64,000 bases of DNA. Source: Chiua virens. Lineage: Eukaryota > Basidiomycota > Agaricomycetes > Boletales > Boletaceae. The position numbers and the translations under genes were made by a program. Location of the stretch: assembly GCA_019787685.1 (NCBI GenBank), contig JAHNUO010000003.1, positions 2,108,001-2,172,000 on the forward strand, read 5' to 3'. The first letter of the stretch is position 1, and each line of letters opens with the position of its first letter. Positions 12,685 through 22,864 of this stretch are shown here, one piece after another. The notes beneath the pieces were generated by a model. The model was not told where the DNA came from. It saw nothing but the letters and a program-made list of their open reading frames with translations, and ran no database searches.

Positions 12685-13335
12685 TCGATATTGGCACGAC
12701 GTCGACAGTTCTTATCCTATTGTATTTCTTTCTATTCGACCGTTGCTGTATGACCCTCGTTTGTTTCAACTAAATTATTCCCTCCCTAGTATTTCTGGGA
12801 TTTGGCCGGACGACGATTCGAACTTTTTTTTATTTCGTACCGACAGTCGTGTCCACGTCCTGGGCCTTTCCCAACCCCCTTTTCTCATACGGCTTAGCCT
12901 TCGTTACGTCTCGTGTGGCCGTTTCGAGGGGGCTCTTCATCTGCCATCTTTGCCAAGGTCTTATCGGTTTCCTATTTCTCCTTCGTTTCGATATAAAAGT
13001 ATATCCCATCCTGTGTTGTCGCTAGAATTCGTTTATTTTTTGTTAAACTCGCCTCCCACAGACTCGTGTTGGTTTTATTTTTTGGGTTATACCAATTATT
13101 AGTTGTAGATTGTGTAGAGGATACAGGAAGCTGGAAATAAAAAAGACATGCTATTTTTGCGCACAAGAGCAAACGTTGGAGCGAGAAGAAATGTCAGAGA
13201 TGTCAGGATACAGCCATCATACACGGGTCGTTGGAGGGGGCGGCGATGATGACGATAGCGATAGCGATGGCTTTTTTTGTATAGATCGGACGACGGTGGA
13301 GCAATCGTGATGCGCAGTCTGACGCATCACTGCGA
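12685..13335. other. intergenic between two converging genes
   Basis: T-rich sequence following the RhoGAP stop and facing the BTB gene end, consistent with two 3' untranslated regions. A short GAT-rich run occurs near 13240-13270. No gene was recognised. Confidence 0.5.
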
Positions 13336-15292
13336 TCAAAGCAGCTCGCGAGAGCGACGCGTCCGGGGGACAGTCTTGTCCGGTTTGAGCGTGCTGTACA
13401 GGAAATGCCGACGAGGCCCAGAAGCCGCAGCAACCGCGGCAACGCGTGCACCGAGTGGCGATGTCGCGTCGCTCCGAAGACCGAGCGAAAACATGCGGTC
13501 AAACACTGTCCGCAAGGTCAGCATGGAGACGTGCGGGGACGCGATCGCGTACGCGTGGCTGTAAACGCCTTGGCGGTCGTCTGACATACGAGGTGGGTCA
13601 GCGACAACGGGGGACTGACGCCTTCGAGGTTGCGGAGGTAGCGGTAGACCATCGAGGGTTGGCAGGGGCCTGCGTGCCGCGGAAAAGGAAGGCGTGTGAG
13701 GACGCTGGGAAGCGTGAAGGGACGCGATGACACGAACCGAATCGAAAGACAGCGTTGTACGCCTGCCGCCACTTTTCTTCCAGCAAACGGGCACAGTTGG
13801 CAGGATCTGGACACGTCGGACACTGGGACACGTAAGGACACAGGGGTATATCAGAGATAGGACTGGGAACGCACACATTGGTACTCCTTGGCAAGGGGCG
13901 TCAAGCCAAGCTTCAGGACGCGTTCGAGGAACCAATTACGCCTGGAAAGGACCATGTCAGAGGGATAGCAAGCAAGAAAGGTTGGCGAGGACGCGCCGTT
14001 TTTCGAGTTTCAGGAGCGTTTCTGGGCTGAGGGTGCTCAATTCCTCTTCGGACCATCCGCCGGGGTTGTCGAGCACGAAGCGGCTTGATTCGCGATAAAG
14101 TTCTTCTTCCTCGAAGAGCTCGGCGATACGCATTGCTTTGATGGGCTTGCCAGCAGCGTGGGTGAGGAGAAAGGTCAGACATTCCTGCTGAAGCGCCGGA
14201 ACGCAGAGTTTGTGTGAGATGTTCATCAGGCCCTCGACGTTATTCCAGGATATGTTGCATTGAAGGCTGCATCGTGTTCAGATGGTCTGCACGCGCTCTA
14301 CGACCAATGAACTTACTGAGGGTACACGAATTTCAGGAAATCGTGAAAGATGTACGCCTTTTCTTCTTTTAGAACAATGACAGCATCGTGTTCGTCCGTA
14401 CGCCGACGTCGTTTCACGGTAGCAAGGGTGTTCTGAGATGCTGAGAGGTTCGCTTTGTGTTTGCCTTTGAACTCCGGTTTAGCCTCTCCAGAGCCTTGAA
14501 GCTTGGCGAGGCTTGATCCCCGAGCGCGTGCTTGACGGCTGCTCATCGAAGTCGCGGATTCGACTTGTTCAGGTTCACTCTCAGCCGCGTCGCTTTCGCT
14601 TGTGGCAGGGTTCTCGATCTCCACAGGGGAGGAGTAATTGGACCCAGTGTCACTGGCACCATCATGAATATCATTTTCAGGGGTAAATGTCATTGCGGTA
14701 GGCGGGTCTGGACTAGATTTGCTTCCAGGGACAGTGGGCGGCTGGGAAATGGTAATCACAGAGGACATGGATGGTGGACGACCCGTCTCAAGCCATCCGC
14801 CACTCAAGGCGGCCTCGAAGAACGGCGAAGCGAAGAACAGGACTTCCTTGTGGGCCCTTTCATTATGAAAGAGAATGAGCGCCAATTTCCATGAGAACGA
14901 TGCTCGGGAGAACAAAGTGGAGCAGGACAGCTGACTCACCAGAATGTGGTGCTCTCGACGACGATTTTGACGGTGCCCGGGAACCGTCCGTTGCGCCTGG
15001 TGAAGGTGTCATCGATCTCTATGGCTTGATCGGACTCGTAGAGGTTCAGCTCAGTGACGAGCTCATCATTGTCGCATTCCTCGAGTAGCCATGGGGGTGA
15101 ACCACCGGAGGAACGGAATGTGCCGGCAGCAGCGGCGTGGGTCTCAGTGGGTGAGCTGAGGGATGCAGATGGGTTGTTGTGTCCACGCGAATTGCGGGCG
15201 ATGAGGATGAGGGAGGGGTTGGTGCTCATCGTAAGGTTGTCCAGTGAGGTGAGGTGGACGTATGAATCGGAGTACACTGCTTGGTCCTCCAT
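13336..15292 (-). CDS. BTB/POZ domain protein
   Basis: Fungal BTB/POZ protein, probably a protein-interaction or cullin-3 adaptor type; the role is inferred only from the domain. The first exon (15292 to about 14939, MEDQAVYSDSYVHL) ends GRFPGTVKIVVESTTFW; after a roughly 60-nt intron the POZ core continues AHKEVLFFASPFFEAALSGG. A Ser/Glu-rich insert of over 100 residues splits the POZ fold, which resumes at EEKAYIFHDFLKFVYPQ, then NISWNNVEGLMNISHKLCVP (BACK-like helices) and ALQQECLTFLL. A later exon has FLERVLKLGLTPLAKEYQC and a Cys cluster (CPTCPDPANCARLLEEKWRQ, then AYNAVF). In the last part the conserved text changes frame twice (near 13820 and 13745), ending at 13336. The C-terminal boundary is therefore uncertain. 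Confidence 0.72.
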
Positions 15293-15801
15293 TCACGCCA
15301 CTACTACCATTCGCGCGACCCTCGGTGTCAGAGTGTCAGCCATTTCTGGTCTTGACCGTCCAAGCTCACGTCGAACTTCTCTACCCTTCCTTGAACTTCC
15401 TTCGCTTCGGAGCCATTGATTAGCGCGCGATTCGAACTTTCTCACTACGGACGCCAAGTCTGTTCACGATAGCCACCTTGACCCAAGCGTCCTTAACCCA
15501 ACCTGACGCGCTCTGCAGCGCGGTGGACCATTTATCTTGCCAGTGCCAACTCAGGCCATCGTTGCCCCCGCCGGCATCGCGTCCTCCCGGCAAATGCTTG
15601 TGACTACTTGGCACTTGCACACCGAAAGTTCAGTTTGACAGTCGCGAATCTTCCCCAGATTCATTGGCATCGTATAGGAATAATATGGAGTAGTAGTACT
15701 ATACTCCGTTCGCTCTGGTCCAAACGGTTCTCACTTCACCTAGGGACGGGAGTCTGAAGTCTGAAGGGGACATCATCCTTTCGCTAACTGTCACACGGTA
15801 T
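15293..15801. other. intergenic upstream of the BTB gene and the tRNA
   Basis: No protein motif was recognised. It contains the BTB promoter and, at its right end, the short upstream region of the tRNA-Gln gene. Confidence 0.5.
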
Positions 15802-15880
15802 GGCCTTGTAGTGTAGCGGTTATCACTTGGGATTCTGATTACATGTTCCCAAGACCCAGGTTCGAGTCCTGGCATGGCCT
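15802..15880 (+). tRNA. trnQ-CUG: tRNA-Gln (anticodon CTG) with a 7-nt intron
   Basis: A complete cloverleaf can be folded by eye. The acceptor is GGCCTTG paired with CATGGCC, discriminator T at 15880. The D arm has GTG/CAC around TAGCGGTTAT. The anticodon stem is TGGGA/TCCCA, and the T arm is CCAGG-TTCGAGT-CCTGG. The anticodon CTG is at 15835-15837, preceded by T33 and followed by A37; seven extra bases (about 15839-15845, in TTACATGT) then interrupt the loop at the canonical intron site. The internal A and B box sequences are present and no CCA is encoded, as expected for a nuclear gene. Position 5-68 is a T-T mismatch where T-A would be usual. Length is 79 nt, or 72 without the intron. Confidence 0.9.
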
Positions 15881-15883
15881 CAC

Positions 15884-15889
15884 TTTTTT
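15884..15889 (+). terminator. RNA polymerase III terminator of the tRNA gene
   Basis: A run of six T residues three bases past the tRNA discriminator, the standard pol III termination signal. Confidence 0.8.
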
Positions 15890-16056
15890 CGCCACTAGAT
15901 GTTATATGATGGTGCTTTGCTGTCAGGTAGCTATTCTTCATTGTGAATGCAATCAACTCAACCAACGCCATCATTTACGGATTAGCGTTGCTTGACCAAT
16001 TCCTTGCCCCTGTAGCATGGGTTTCAAACTGCAGTATGTTTCTTGTTTCACCTCGA

Positions 16057-16578
16057 TCGAAAGTCCATTGGCACCGGGTTGTATTCATCTGCAAAATTTG
16101 CAACAGTCTGCACGAAAGCAGTGCGGTTTTCCGGGGTCGCCTAGTTGCAAAATAGATATTACCACCCCCTGAACCTCCGATTGAAATATGTGCAGCAACA
16201 CCCTTCAAGTTATTTGTTCAGTAAGCGACCATCCATACCCCAATCACTATACCGACTCACGTGTTCACGTGCTTGACTGACGAAATCAGGGAAGACGGAT
16301 GGTTCTGATCCGTCCGATGAAAGATTGTCAACGCTCGGCGTCGTAGCGCTGTCCGGGGAATGATCAGCTGTCTTCCCGATGTCGAGGCTGACGAAGCAAG
16401 CAGGCTTACGCAAAGCGTAAGTCAATGTATTATACTTATCCCAGGGGACGGACGAGAGTGGAAAACCAGCTGCGATAGGTTTTTTTGGACAAAGGGTTCG
16501 TGGATCGGCAATGACCACCTGGAGGATAGACAAAAATGTTAAAGAAAGGAATGTCAGGGTGAAAATCGTGAAGGTCAT
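16057..16578 (-). pseudogene. truncated GH18 chitinase relic (exons 1-3 only)
   Basis: Closest to the intact chitinase at 25377-26872 but inverted. It keeps the signal-peptide exon (MTFTIFTLTFLSLTFLSILQ), the same intron 1 position, exon 2 (TTPSVDNLSSDGSEPSVFPD) and part of exon 3 (LKGVAAHISIGG). Lesions: an in-frame 30-nt deletion in exon 1 removes ten codons (AWYAGWHATK in the intact copy) of the first conserved strand; a small deletion in exon 3 shifts the frame at the position of FSSNLATPEN; homology ends at about 16057, where exon 3 would meet intron 3, so the catalytic DxE and all of exons 4-5 are absent. About 100 bp upstream of the start is also homologous to the promoter of the intact copy. 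Confidence 0.9.
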
Positions 16579-17121
16579 CGTGGACTGCTCGAGTTTCTAG
16601 GTTTTAGGCTGAGCTCTGTGTGGTGACCCGATACGGCGAGTTTTAGAGTATGTTAGTAGCAGGATCGTGCATGGAATCTGTGTATACGAACTTCCTTGGA
16701 GTTCGAGACATCATCATGCGGGCCGCAGTGTTGTATTATTCTTCATAGACTACGTAAATTTAGCATATTGTGAACACCGAAAATGGGACGAATGAAAGTC
16801 ACTGACTCGGATCGTGGGCCGAAGAACGTTCTGCCAGTGAATCCTATGCTGCCAGAAGCACTGGCTCGAAGTGGCCACTTCGTGATGATATCATAGCGAA
16901 CATCACTAGCACTGAGGACAGATTTACGAGTTTGGTATTTCAGTGTATGCACATACAATCGTACCACGTCACATGCTACCTGCACAAATGCAATCGAAAA
17001 AGAAAAAAAAATGCTAGAGGAAATCGAAGTCACCCGTATATTCATACCATGACCATAGATCGAATCTCGAGTGCGCAATTCAACGCCCCCGAATGCATGG
17101 ACATATGCCCTGCAATCCACC
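16579..17121. other. intergenic: relic chitinase promoter and 3' flank of the unknown protein
   Basis: The left part (about 16579-16690) is homologous to sequence upstream of the intact chitinase, including a shared block around AAACTCGCCGTAT. The rest shows no recognised feature. Confidence 0.6.
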
Positions 17122-18709
17122 TCACACTTCAAACCGGAACTCATCAAACTCGTCCTCGAACACGATGAGGCCCTCAAGATCCTTCTTCACATCTTCCAAG
17201 CTATTGTTTCTAATGTGCACGGCCACGTGCGTATTCGACTCGAATTCTTCCTTGGTAATTGTTCCCGACCTGGGGCGCGTGCTGTTTGGTGGCGCCATGT
17301 TAGTTGAACGGGGAACAGGGTTCCTCGTGGCTTGGATGGTCGTACTGGGCTGAGTCGTTGCTGTTTTACCCTTGACGGGAGCAGTCGGCGCAGTAGACCG
17401 GGCGGCAGGTTTTGCCGCGGGTCGTGAAAGGGACGTCGCACGAGAGAGCTGAACAGACCCTGTGCGGACGGGTGGCGTTGAACGCGCAACTGAAGGGACT
17501 CGCGTTGTCGCTCTCGAGGCTGGCGCACGCAGCGTGGATTGTGACGTAGGGGCACGTGTCACTGGCTGAGAAGATGATGTTCTTGTTGTAGTTGCTGAAG
17601 AACGAGCGCTCGATGCCGCTAGTGGTCGTTTAATGGGGGGTGATACTCGGGAATTTGCCGGGGTGATCGTACGGGTCGCAGGGATAGCTCGTACTGCCAG
17701 GCGTACCGCGGGCTTGCTGGTTACGGAAGACCTTTGCTTGATGGTCGCCGAGGATTGTTTCGATTCAAGTTCTAGCTCCGGTTTGGTCCGAGCAAAAGGA
17801 CTGTCATCTTCTGAATGTCGCAGTCCGAAAAGTTGTTCAATAAACAGTGGATTCTGCCTGTGGTTATGCTCACCTAGTTCTTGCTGTGGAACGACAGGAG
17901 GCGCGAAGAAATGTTTCTCAGACGCGTCAGCGGTGAAGGTGAGGTCATTATTTGATGGATCGTCTTCTAGGGAATATGACCGTATAAGGGCCATCAGGGT
18001 TTTGCCGACCTCCCTGTAGTTTGGCATCTCAAAAGGAGGCTCGTACGGGACGTCTAGCATGTTGTGAACACCTGGAAGGCTCTATATTTTATCACAATGA
18101 CTTACCCTCGACCTTTGGCGCCATGTATTCAATTTCATCAAAACTTTCCTCTTCGATAGACTGACTTGCAACAGGTGCATCGACTTCGATATCAATGTCG
18201 CTCACGTCCCAGTGTTTACCATCAGTGATGGGAGTTTCAAAGGTCTTGCCCGCGCTGCGAGGCAAGCGATCATGCTTACGTGCAGAGCTCGGGCGGAGCG
18301 ACCCATCAACCAAGGAAGGTTTAGCTATCTTTGTCCCAGTGGCAGGTAGTTGGGGGGCGGTGCGATTTGGAAAAGGTGTCTTGTCACCGAGGGGACGAAC
18401 GGCAGGCGTATCCTTCAACTTAGAAGGACCGATCTGCTTGCCAGGGGCGTCTTTTAACACATGGTCCGTTTCTGTTGGGACAAGCTAAGCAAAAGTCAGT
18501 GGAATGAATACGTACATACGGAGCGTCGTCAACTGGAGCGGTGTGTTCTGGACTAACTTCTTCCCCTTACCTACGACGGTCATAGGGACATTACGCACAG
18601 CGTTCTCTTGGAGGACATTACGCGTCTTGTTGAGTACACGACCTGGTGTTTTGGTGGAGATGCCTCTGTCGGTGTCGAGAGGCAGACCAGCAGGTCGTGC
18701 ACTCAGCAT
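17122..18709 (-). CDS. uncharacterised, largely disordered protein
   Basis: Not recognised with certainty. Exon 1 (from 18709, MLSARPAGLPLDTDRG) is basic and contains ISTKTPGRVLNKTRNVLQEN; exon 2 (about 18485-18112) has VRPLGDKTPFPNRTAPQ, GKTFETPITDGKHWDVSDID and an acidic stretch ending FDEIEYMAPK; the long last exon (18060-17122) begins MLDVPYEPPFEMPNYREVGK and then becomes a Ser/Thr/Ala/Pro/Arg-rich tail of about 200 residues ending in an acidic segment (GLIVFEDEFDEFRFEV). The order (basic TP-rich N-terminus, acidic EIEYM block, proline-rich motif) loosely recalls securin-like regulators, but no destruction box or separase-binding motif was confirmed, so this is only a hypothesis. No membrane segment or signal peptide is seen. 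Two short introns. Confidence 0.6.
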
Positions 18710-19448
18710 CTTGTTGCGGTTGGTTGGTGTAAAGGTTATAAGCTTGTACTGGGTTGAATACGAACCAAAACGCGGTCACGTGGTCTCACAATCGACAGAT
18801 CAGTGGACCGGCCCACATCGATGTTCACAACCATCTCAAACAGATGTGTAATGCATTTTCGACAATACGGAAGAGCTGCCATCAGATCTCAGAGACCACA
18901 CTTGAGCTTGGCAACCGAGATTGAGTTGAACACAAACAATGTCATTTTAACAAAAAAAACAATGCATCTGCTTGGCAACTTTATTTAACATGCATGACTC
19001 AAGTTTCAGACTCGACGACATTCATTGTGAGCAACAGTAAACATTATTAATATGGTACAGTAAATAAGACAAAAGGAAATCCATCAGACAGACGCTCAAC
19101 TCGTTGGCTCCGACTCACCGAGCTGCAAACAGCCCGGCAAAGTACAGAACCAAACGTCCTCGAGATCCCACCGAAGTGAAGACCATGTTCTCTGTCGAAC
19201 GAGCGAGCGCGGATGTCATCGAATGGATTTGAAGGATGTGGCATGTGTAAACATGCGAGACTCGAGTTAGTTTCTATAAAATAGATCCTAGCTGAGTATG
19301 TTCTAAGGATTCAAAATATCGACAGTTGGACTATATACTCTTTTCCCTTGGTCCGTGCGCGGTAAATGATGCACGTGATATTTTGACCATAATAGGTGGG
19401 TCCATATTATTATTAAATTATTAACTCTGTACACAAAACGTTCATCTT
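18710..19448. other. AT-rich intergenic
   Basis: Promoter side of the unknown protein at its left end, then AT-rich sequence without recognised genes. Confidence 0.5.
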
Positions 19449-19665
19449 GTGTCCATCTTCAACTCGGTCGGAAGAATGCAAACAATATTGCAGCACCAAA
19501 GGGCTTACTCTACCTATGATACAAGGCCACTGCCGTGCAACGAGGTCGCATTGCCGGTTGGATAGCCTTAGACTCCATCTCACCAGGAGAACCTGCCACC
19601 GTGCTTTGCGCAGAAAGTTGCACAGTTTGCAAGTTGGTACCATCTGAATGGTATCAACTGTGTGC
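19449..19665 (+). pseudogene. GH18 chitinase relic (exon 2 end to exon 3)
   Basis: Nucleotide-level resemblance to the neighbouring chitinases without an open frame. The segment around GGAAGAATGCAAACAATATT matches the end of exon 2 and intron 2 of the copy at 22865. Sequence at about 19550-19665 follows exon 3: a remnant of the IGGW strand, the ATPENRTAF segment, then a piece reading LNGIN in place of LDGIN. Similarity fades immediately after, at the exon 3/intron 3 junction, as in the inverted relic at 16057. Many substitutions and indels indicate an older decay. Confidence 0.65.
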
Positions 19666-20613
19666 CGGAAATTCCTGGGATCCTTCGATAAGCATGTCTA
19701 GCAAAGTGGTAATCATCGAATCTACACCTCCGAAGGTCGACTACTTCCACCTTGGACTGCCGCTAGCACACTTGGAGCTCAATCCTCTCTGTTACCTCGA
19801 ATGACTTGATGCTTAAAATGGTCACTTGTTTAACATCACGGTAGTGATATCCCGCTATCAAATGTATTTGTGAATGCCTCCTTATCAGGTCGACTTGCTG
19901 CAGCCAGCTCGGTAAGTAGTCACTGCAGTTCACTATGATTTTCTCTCGTATCACGATTTATCCGTAGCGTCGAACCCCAGCCAGACGAAAGTGAGGTCAA
20001 CGGATCATCGTATGGGGCTGATATGAAATTGTAATCCTCGTTCTGTCATCGCCAAAAAGGGGGGCAATCAGCAAGTCCGATTTAGAAGACGTGGAATTTT
20101 TCTCAACAGTAATCTTGGGTTTAGAGCTTAAAACATCGAGTTCAATTACTTAATGCTCACAGTCCGCCTGCACTTATTTCTATTGTCTACATAAAGTTGA
20201 GTGAAGCGACCACTCAATTCCGCAATCCCCAAATGCAGACTACGACAACTCCTTGAAGCTTTATTACCAGAACTTCAAGCTCCGAACCGGACAGATAGCC
20301 TCGGCCCTCGAGGACCCATTTAGAATTGCGCGCCGCGCGGAACGCATGCACGTTTCTCAGGTATGTGTATGAATCTTTTCCATCATATTGAAATCAAAGG
20401 CCGATGTTCCCAAGGTCCCTTCCCCAGACCCGCCAGTTCCCAATGATTCATGAGATATTGCACGAGCTCGTTCTGCTCCGACACCACTCGACCAGAATAT
20501 CCCGACGTGACTTGGCAACATGACTAATTCTGCAATCACGGCATAGGGGATCATATGGCTCGCATGGTGCACAGAGCGAGCCGAAAGACGACCCGAACTT
20601 CGATGAAGCCAAG
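19666..20613. other. intergenic upstream of the first tandem chitinase
   Basis: No conserved coding motif found; only short overlapping ORFs. It could hold further unrecognisably decayed chitinase sequence. Confidence 0.4.
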
Positions 20614-20621
20614 TATATAAG
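20614..20621 (+). promoter_or_regulatory. TATA box of chitinase copy A
   Basis: TATATAAG lies 61 bp before the ATG. The two following chitinase copies have similar boxes 54 and 81 bp before their starts. Confidence 0.6.
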
Positions 20622-20674
20622 CACTTAGAAGATTCGCGGAAGGGGAAGTGACGCAGACCATTCTTAGCTCAGTG

Positions 20675-22146
20675 ATGGCTTTTGCGATCCTTGCCCTGAC
20701 AGTATTGTCCGTCCTGCAAAAGGCGGCTTCCCTTGCATCGAGCGTTGCCCTCAATGAACCTGTCGCGGCTGCCTGGTATGCAGGTTGGCATGCGACAGAA
20801 GGGTTTCCACTCTCGGCCGTCAGCTGGGACAAGTACAACACCCTGATCTACTCTTTTGCGTAAGCCCATTTAAATTTGGTCTTATCAGTCCTGACGCCAG
20901 AAAATCTGATTATTGGGGTAGTATCACAACTCCGAGTGTCTATAGTCTTTCTTTGAATGGGTCAGATCCGCCGCTTCTCCCTGAATTCGTTGCTGAAGCT
21001 CATGCAAATGTGAGCTCATATCGCCATTGTCGGAATGATCGCTCACTGTAAGCCAAACCTCAAGGGAGTCGCGGCACATGTTGCAATTGGAGGATGGGGT
21101 GGCGGCCTGTGGTTCTCGTCTGACGTTGCAACCTCGGAAAATCGCACCGCCTTTGTGCAGACTGTTGCAGATTTCGCAGTGCAATATGAGTTGGATGGCA
21201 TCAATTTCGAGTATGTCTTCACTATCTTCAGCTTGGCGATCAGGCTAAACACACATCCAGTTGGGAGTATCCGAACGAACAAGGCATAGGATGCAACACG
21301 ATCAGCCCTAATGACACGCAGAATTTCCTTTATTTCCTGCAAGAACTTCGCGCGGACCCTGTTGGGGCAAGATTAACACTCTCCGCAGCAACCTCGATCG
21401 TCCCGTTCCGCGATGCCTCTGGTAACCCTTCTATCGACGTATCTGGTTTTGCCGAGGTTCTCGACTATATTGCCATCATGAACTACGATGTTTGGGGCTC
21501 GTGGTCCCCGGCTGTGGGACCTAACTCTCCGTTGAATGACACATGTGCTCCTCCCGATTACCAGGATGGCTCAGCCGTTTCTGCTATTAAAGCCTGGACC
21601 GCTGCTGGAATACCAGTCAACCAGATTGTACTTGGTGTCGCTTCTTATGGTCACTCATTAGCGTCCCGCCTTACGACGCGTTCGTCAACGGCTCTAGCAC
21701 TGAACTCACTCCATATCCAATGTTCAATGCTTCAAATCAACCCCTCGGTGACGTATGGGATGACACTGGTAGCGTTGATGCTTGCGGGGTGTACGAAGGC
21801 CCCGGTGGTACATTTGACTTTTGGGGCCTTGTCGCTGGTGGGTTTTTGAACACAGAAGGAAACCCAGCATCAGGTATCTACTACCGTTACGACACATGCA
21901 GTCAAACCGTTAGTGCTTCTGTTGCACGTCATCCTGCTTTCAATCTGACAATCTCGGTTACAGCCGTACGTTTACAATGAGACATCCGAGGTCATGGTTT
22001 CCTTCGATAACGCCCAATCGTTCGCTGTCAAGGGCAGTTACATCAAGGAGACTGGTATCAGAGGGTTTGCAATGTGGGAAGCTGGTGGCGACTATCACGA
22101 CATTCTTCTCGATTCCATTAGGTACACAGCTGGATTCGACTGGTAA
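20675..22146 (+). CDS. GH18 chitinase, tandem copy A (one-base deletion in exon 4)
   Basis: Secreted endo-acting glycoside hydrolase family 18 enzyme on chitin, single domain. Exons: 20675-20859 (MAFAILALTVLSVL signal peptide, AAAWYAGWHATEGFPL), 20922-21009, 21065-21210 (HVAIGGWGGGLWF ... ENRTAF ... LDGINF), 21261-21908 and 21964-22146 (PYVYNETSEVMVSFDN ... FAMWEAGGDY ... AGFDW stop). The catalytic motif is rebuilt across intron 3 as LDGINFDWEYP, retaining the proton-donor Glu but with Asn at the second Asp of DxxDxDxE. MNYDVWGSW follows. Exon 4 is 648 nt against 649 in copy C: a base is missing at about 21658, where GHS should continue FSV. As written, the frame breaks there. Either this copy is a recent pseudogene or the base call is wrong. 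Confidence 0.88.
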
Positions 22147-22810
22147 CCAAGTGCGCATCGTAATTGGATGGAGAGTTTGTCTCTTTTCCCTTGACCCTAG
22201 GTCTGTTTGGCTTTCTCGCTATTCAAGTTCAAGTTGATACTATATCCCCTGGCTTCGAGCTTCTGTCGAGTTCAAGGGTCGCTTCCGCCGTGACTGAAGT
22301 TCCGAGTCCACTCAATTGAGACCAATCGAAAGTCGATTCTCACAGGGATTGTATCAGAGTGCGATTTTTCACCAGGAACGTGTTCGAGGGCTTATCTCGG
22401 GGACGTTTTCCAAGTCGCGGTCACGGCACTAGTTGCACATGGACCCTGTTTGCGAGACTGGGATCGGCAATCACGAGACCAAAGTATTAAACGCAACATC
22501 GTGATGCCAAGTAGTCGTATCTATAGCGACTTTGATCTCAATTATGAAGGTCTGGGTTTTGCAGCCTCGCGCAGGGAGCGGGCCGCTTCCGCCGATTTGA
22601 AATATTTATTGGAACGACGACCCAAAGTCGAACCTTGAACCCAGTGACGCTCTTGTAACCCCGGTGACCGCGAAACCATACGGCGTCGGCCGGTCACGCT
22701 ACTCTGTCAGCAGAGTCGTGCCAGCGCAGGAGGAGACGTATCATGATGGTGATGGTTTTGGACGTACTAAGCGAGCCGTTTCGAACAGACAGCCTCGTCG
22801 AAAGAAAATC
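22147..22810. other. spacer between chitinase copies A and B
   Basis: No coding motif recognised; the last 60 bp carry the copy B promoter. Confidence 0.5.
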
Positions 22811-22817
22811 TTATAAG
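22811..22817 (+). promoter_or_regulatory. TATA box of chitinase copy B
   Basis: TTATAAG lies 54 bp before the ATG of copy B, in the same relative place as in copy A. Confidence 0.5.
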
Positions 22818-22864
22818 GAGAAGTCTAAATTTCAGGTTGCTCTTACATTGGCGCTTGACTAGCA

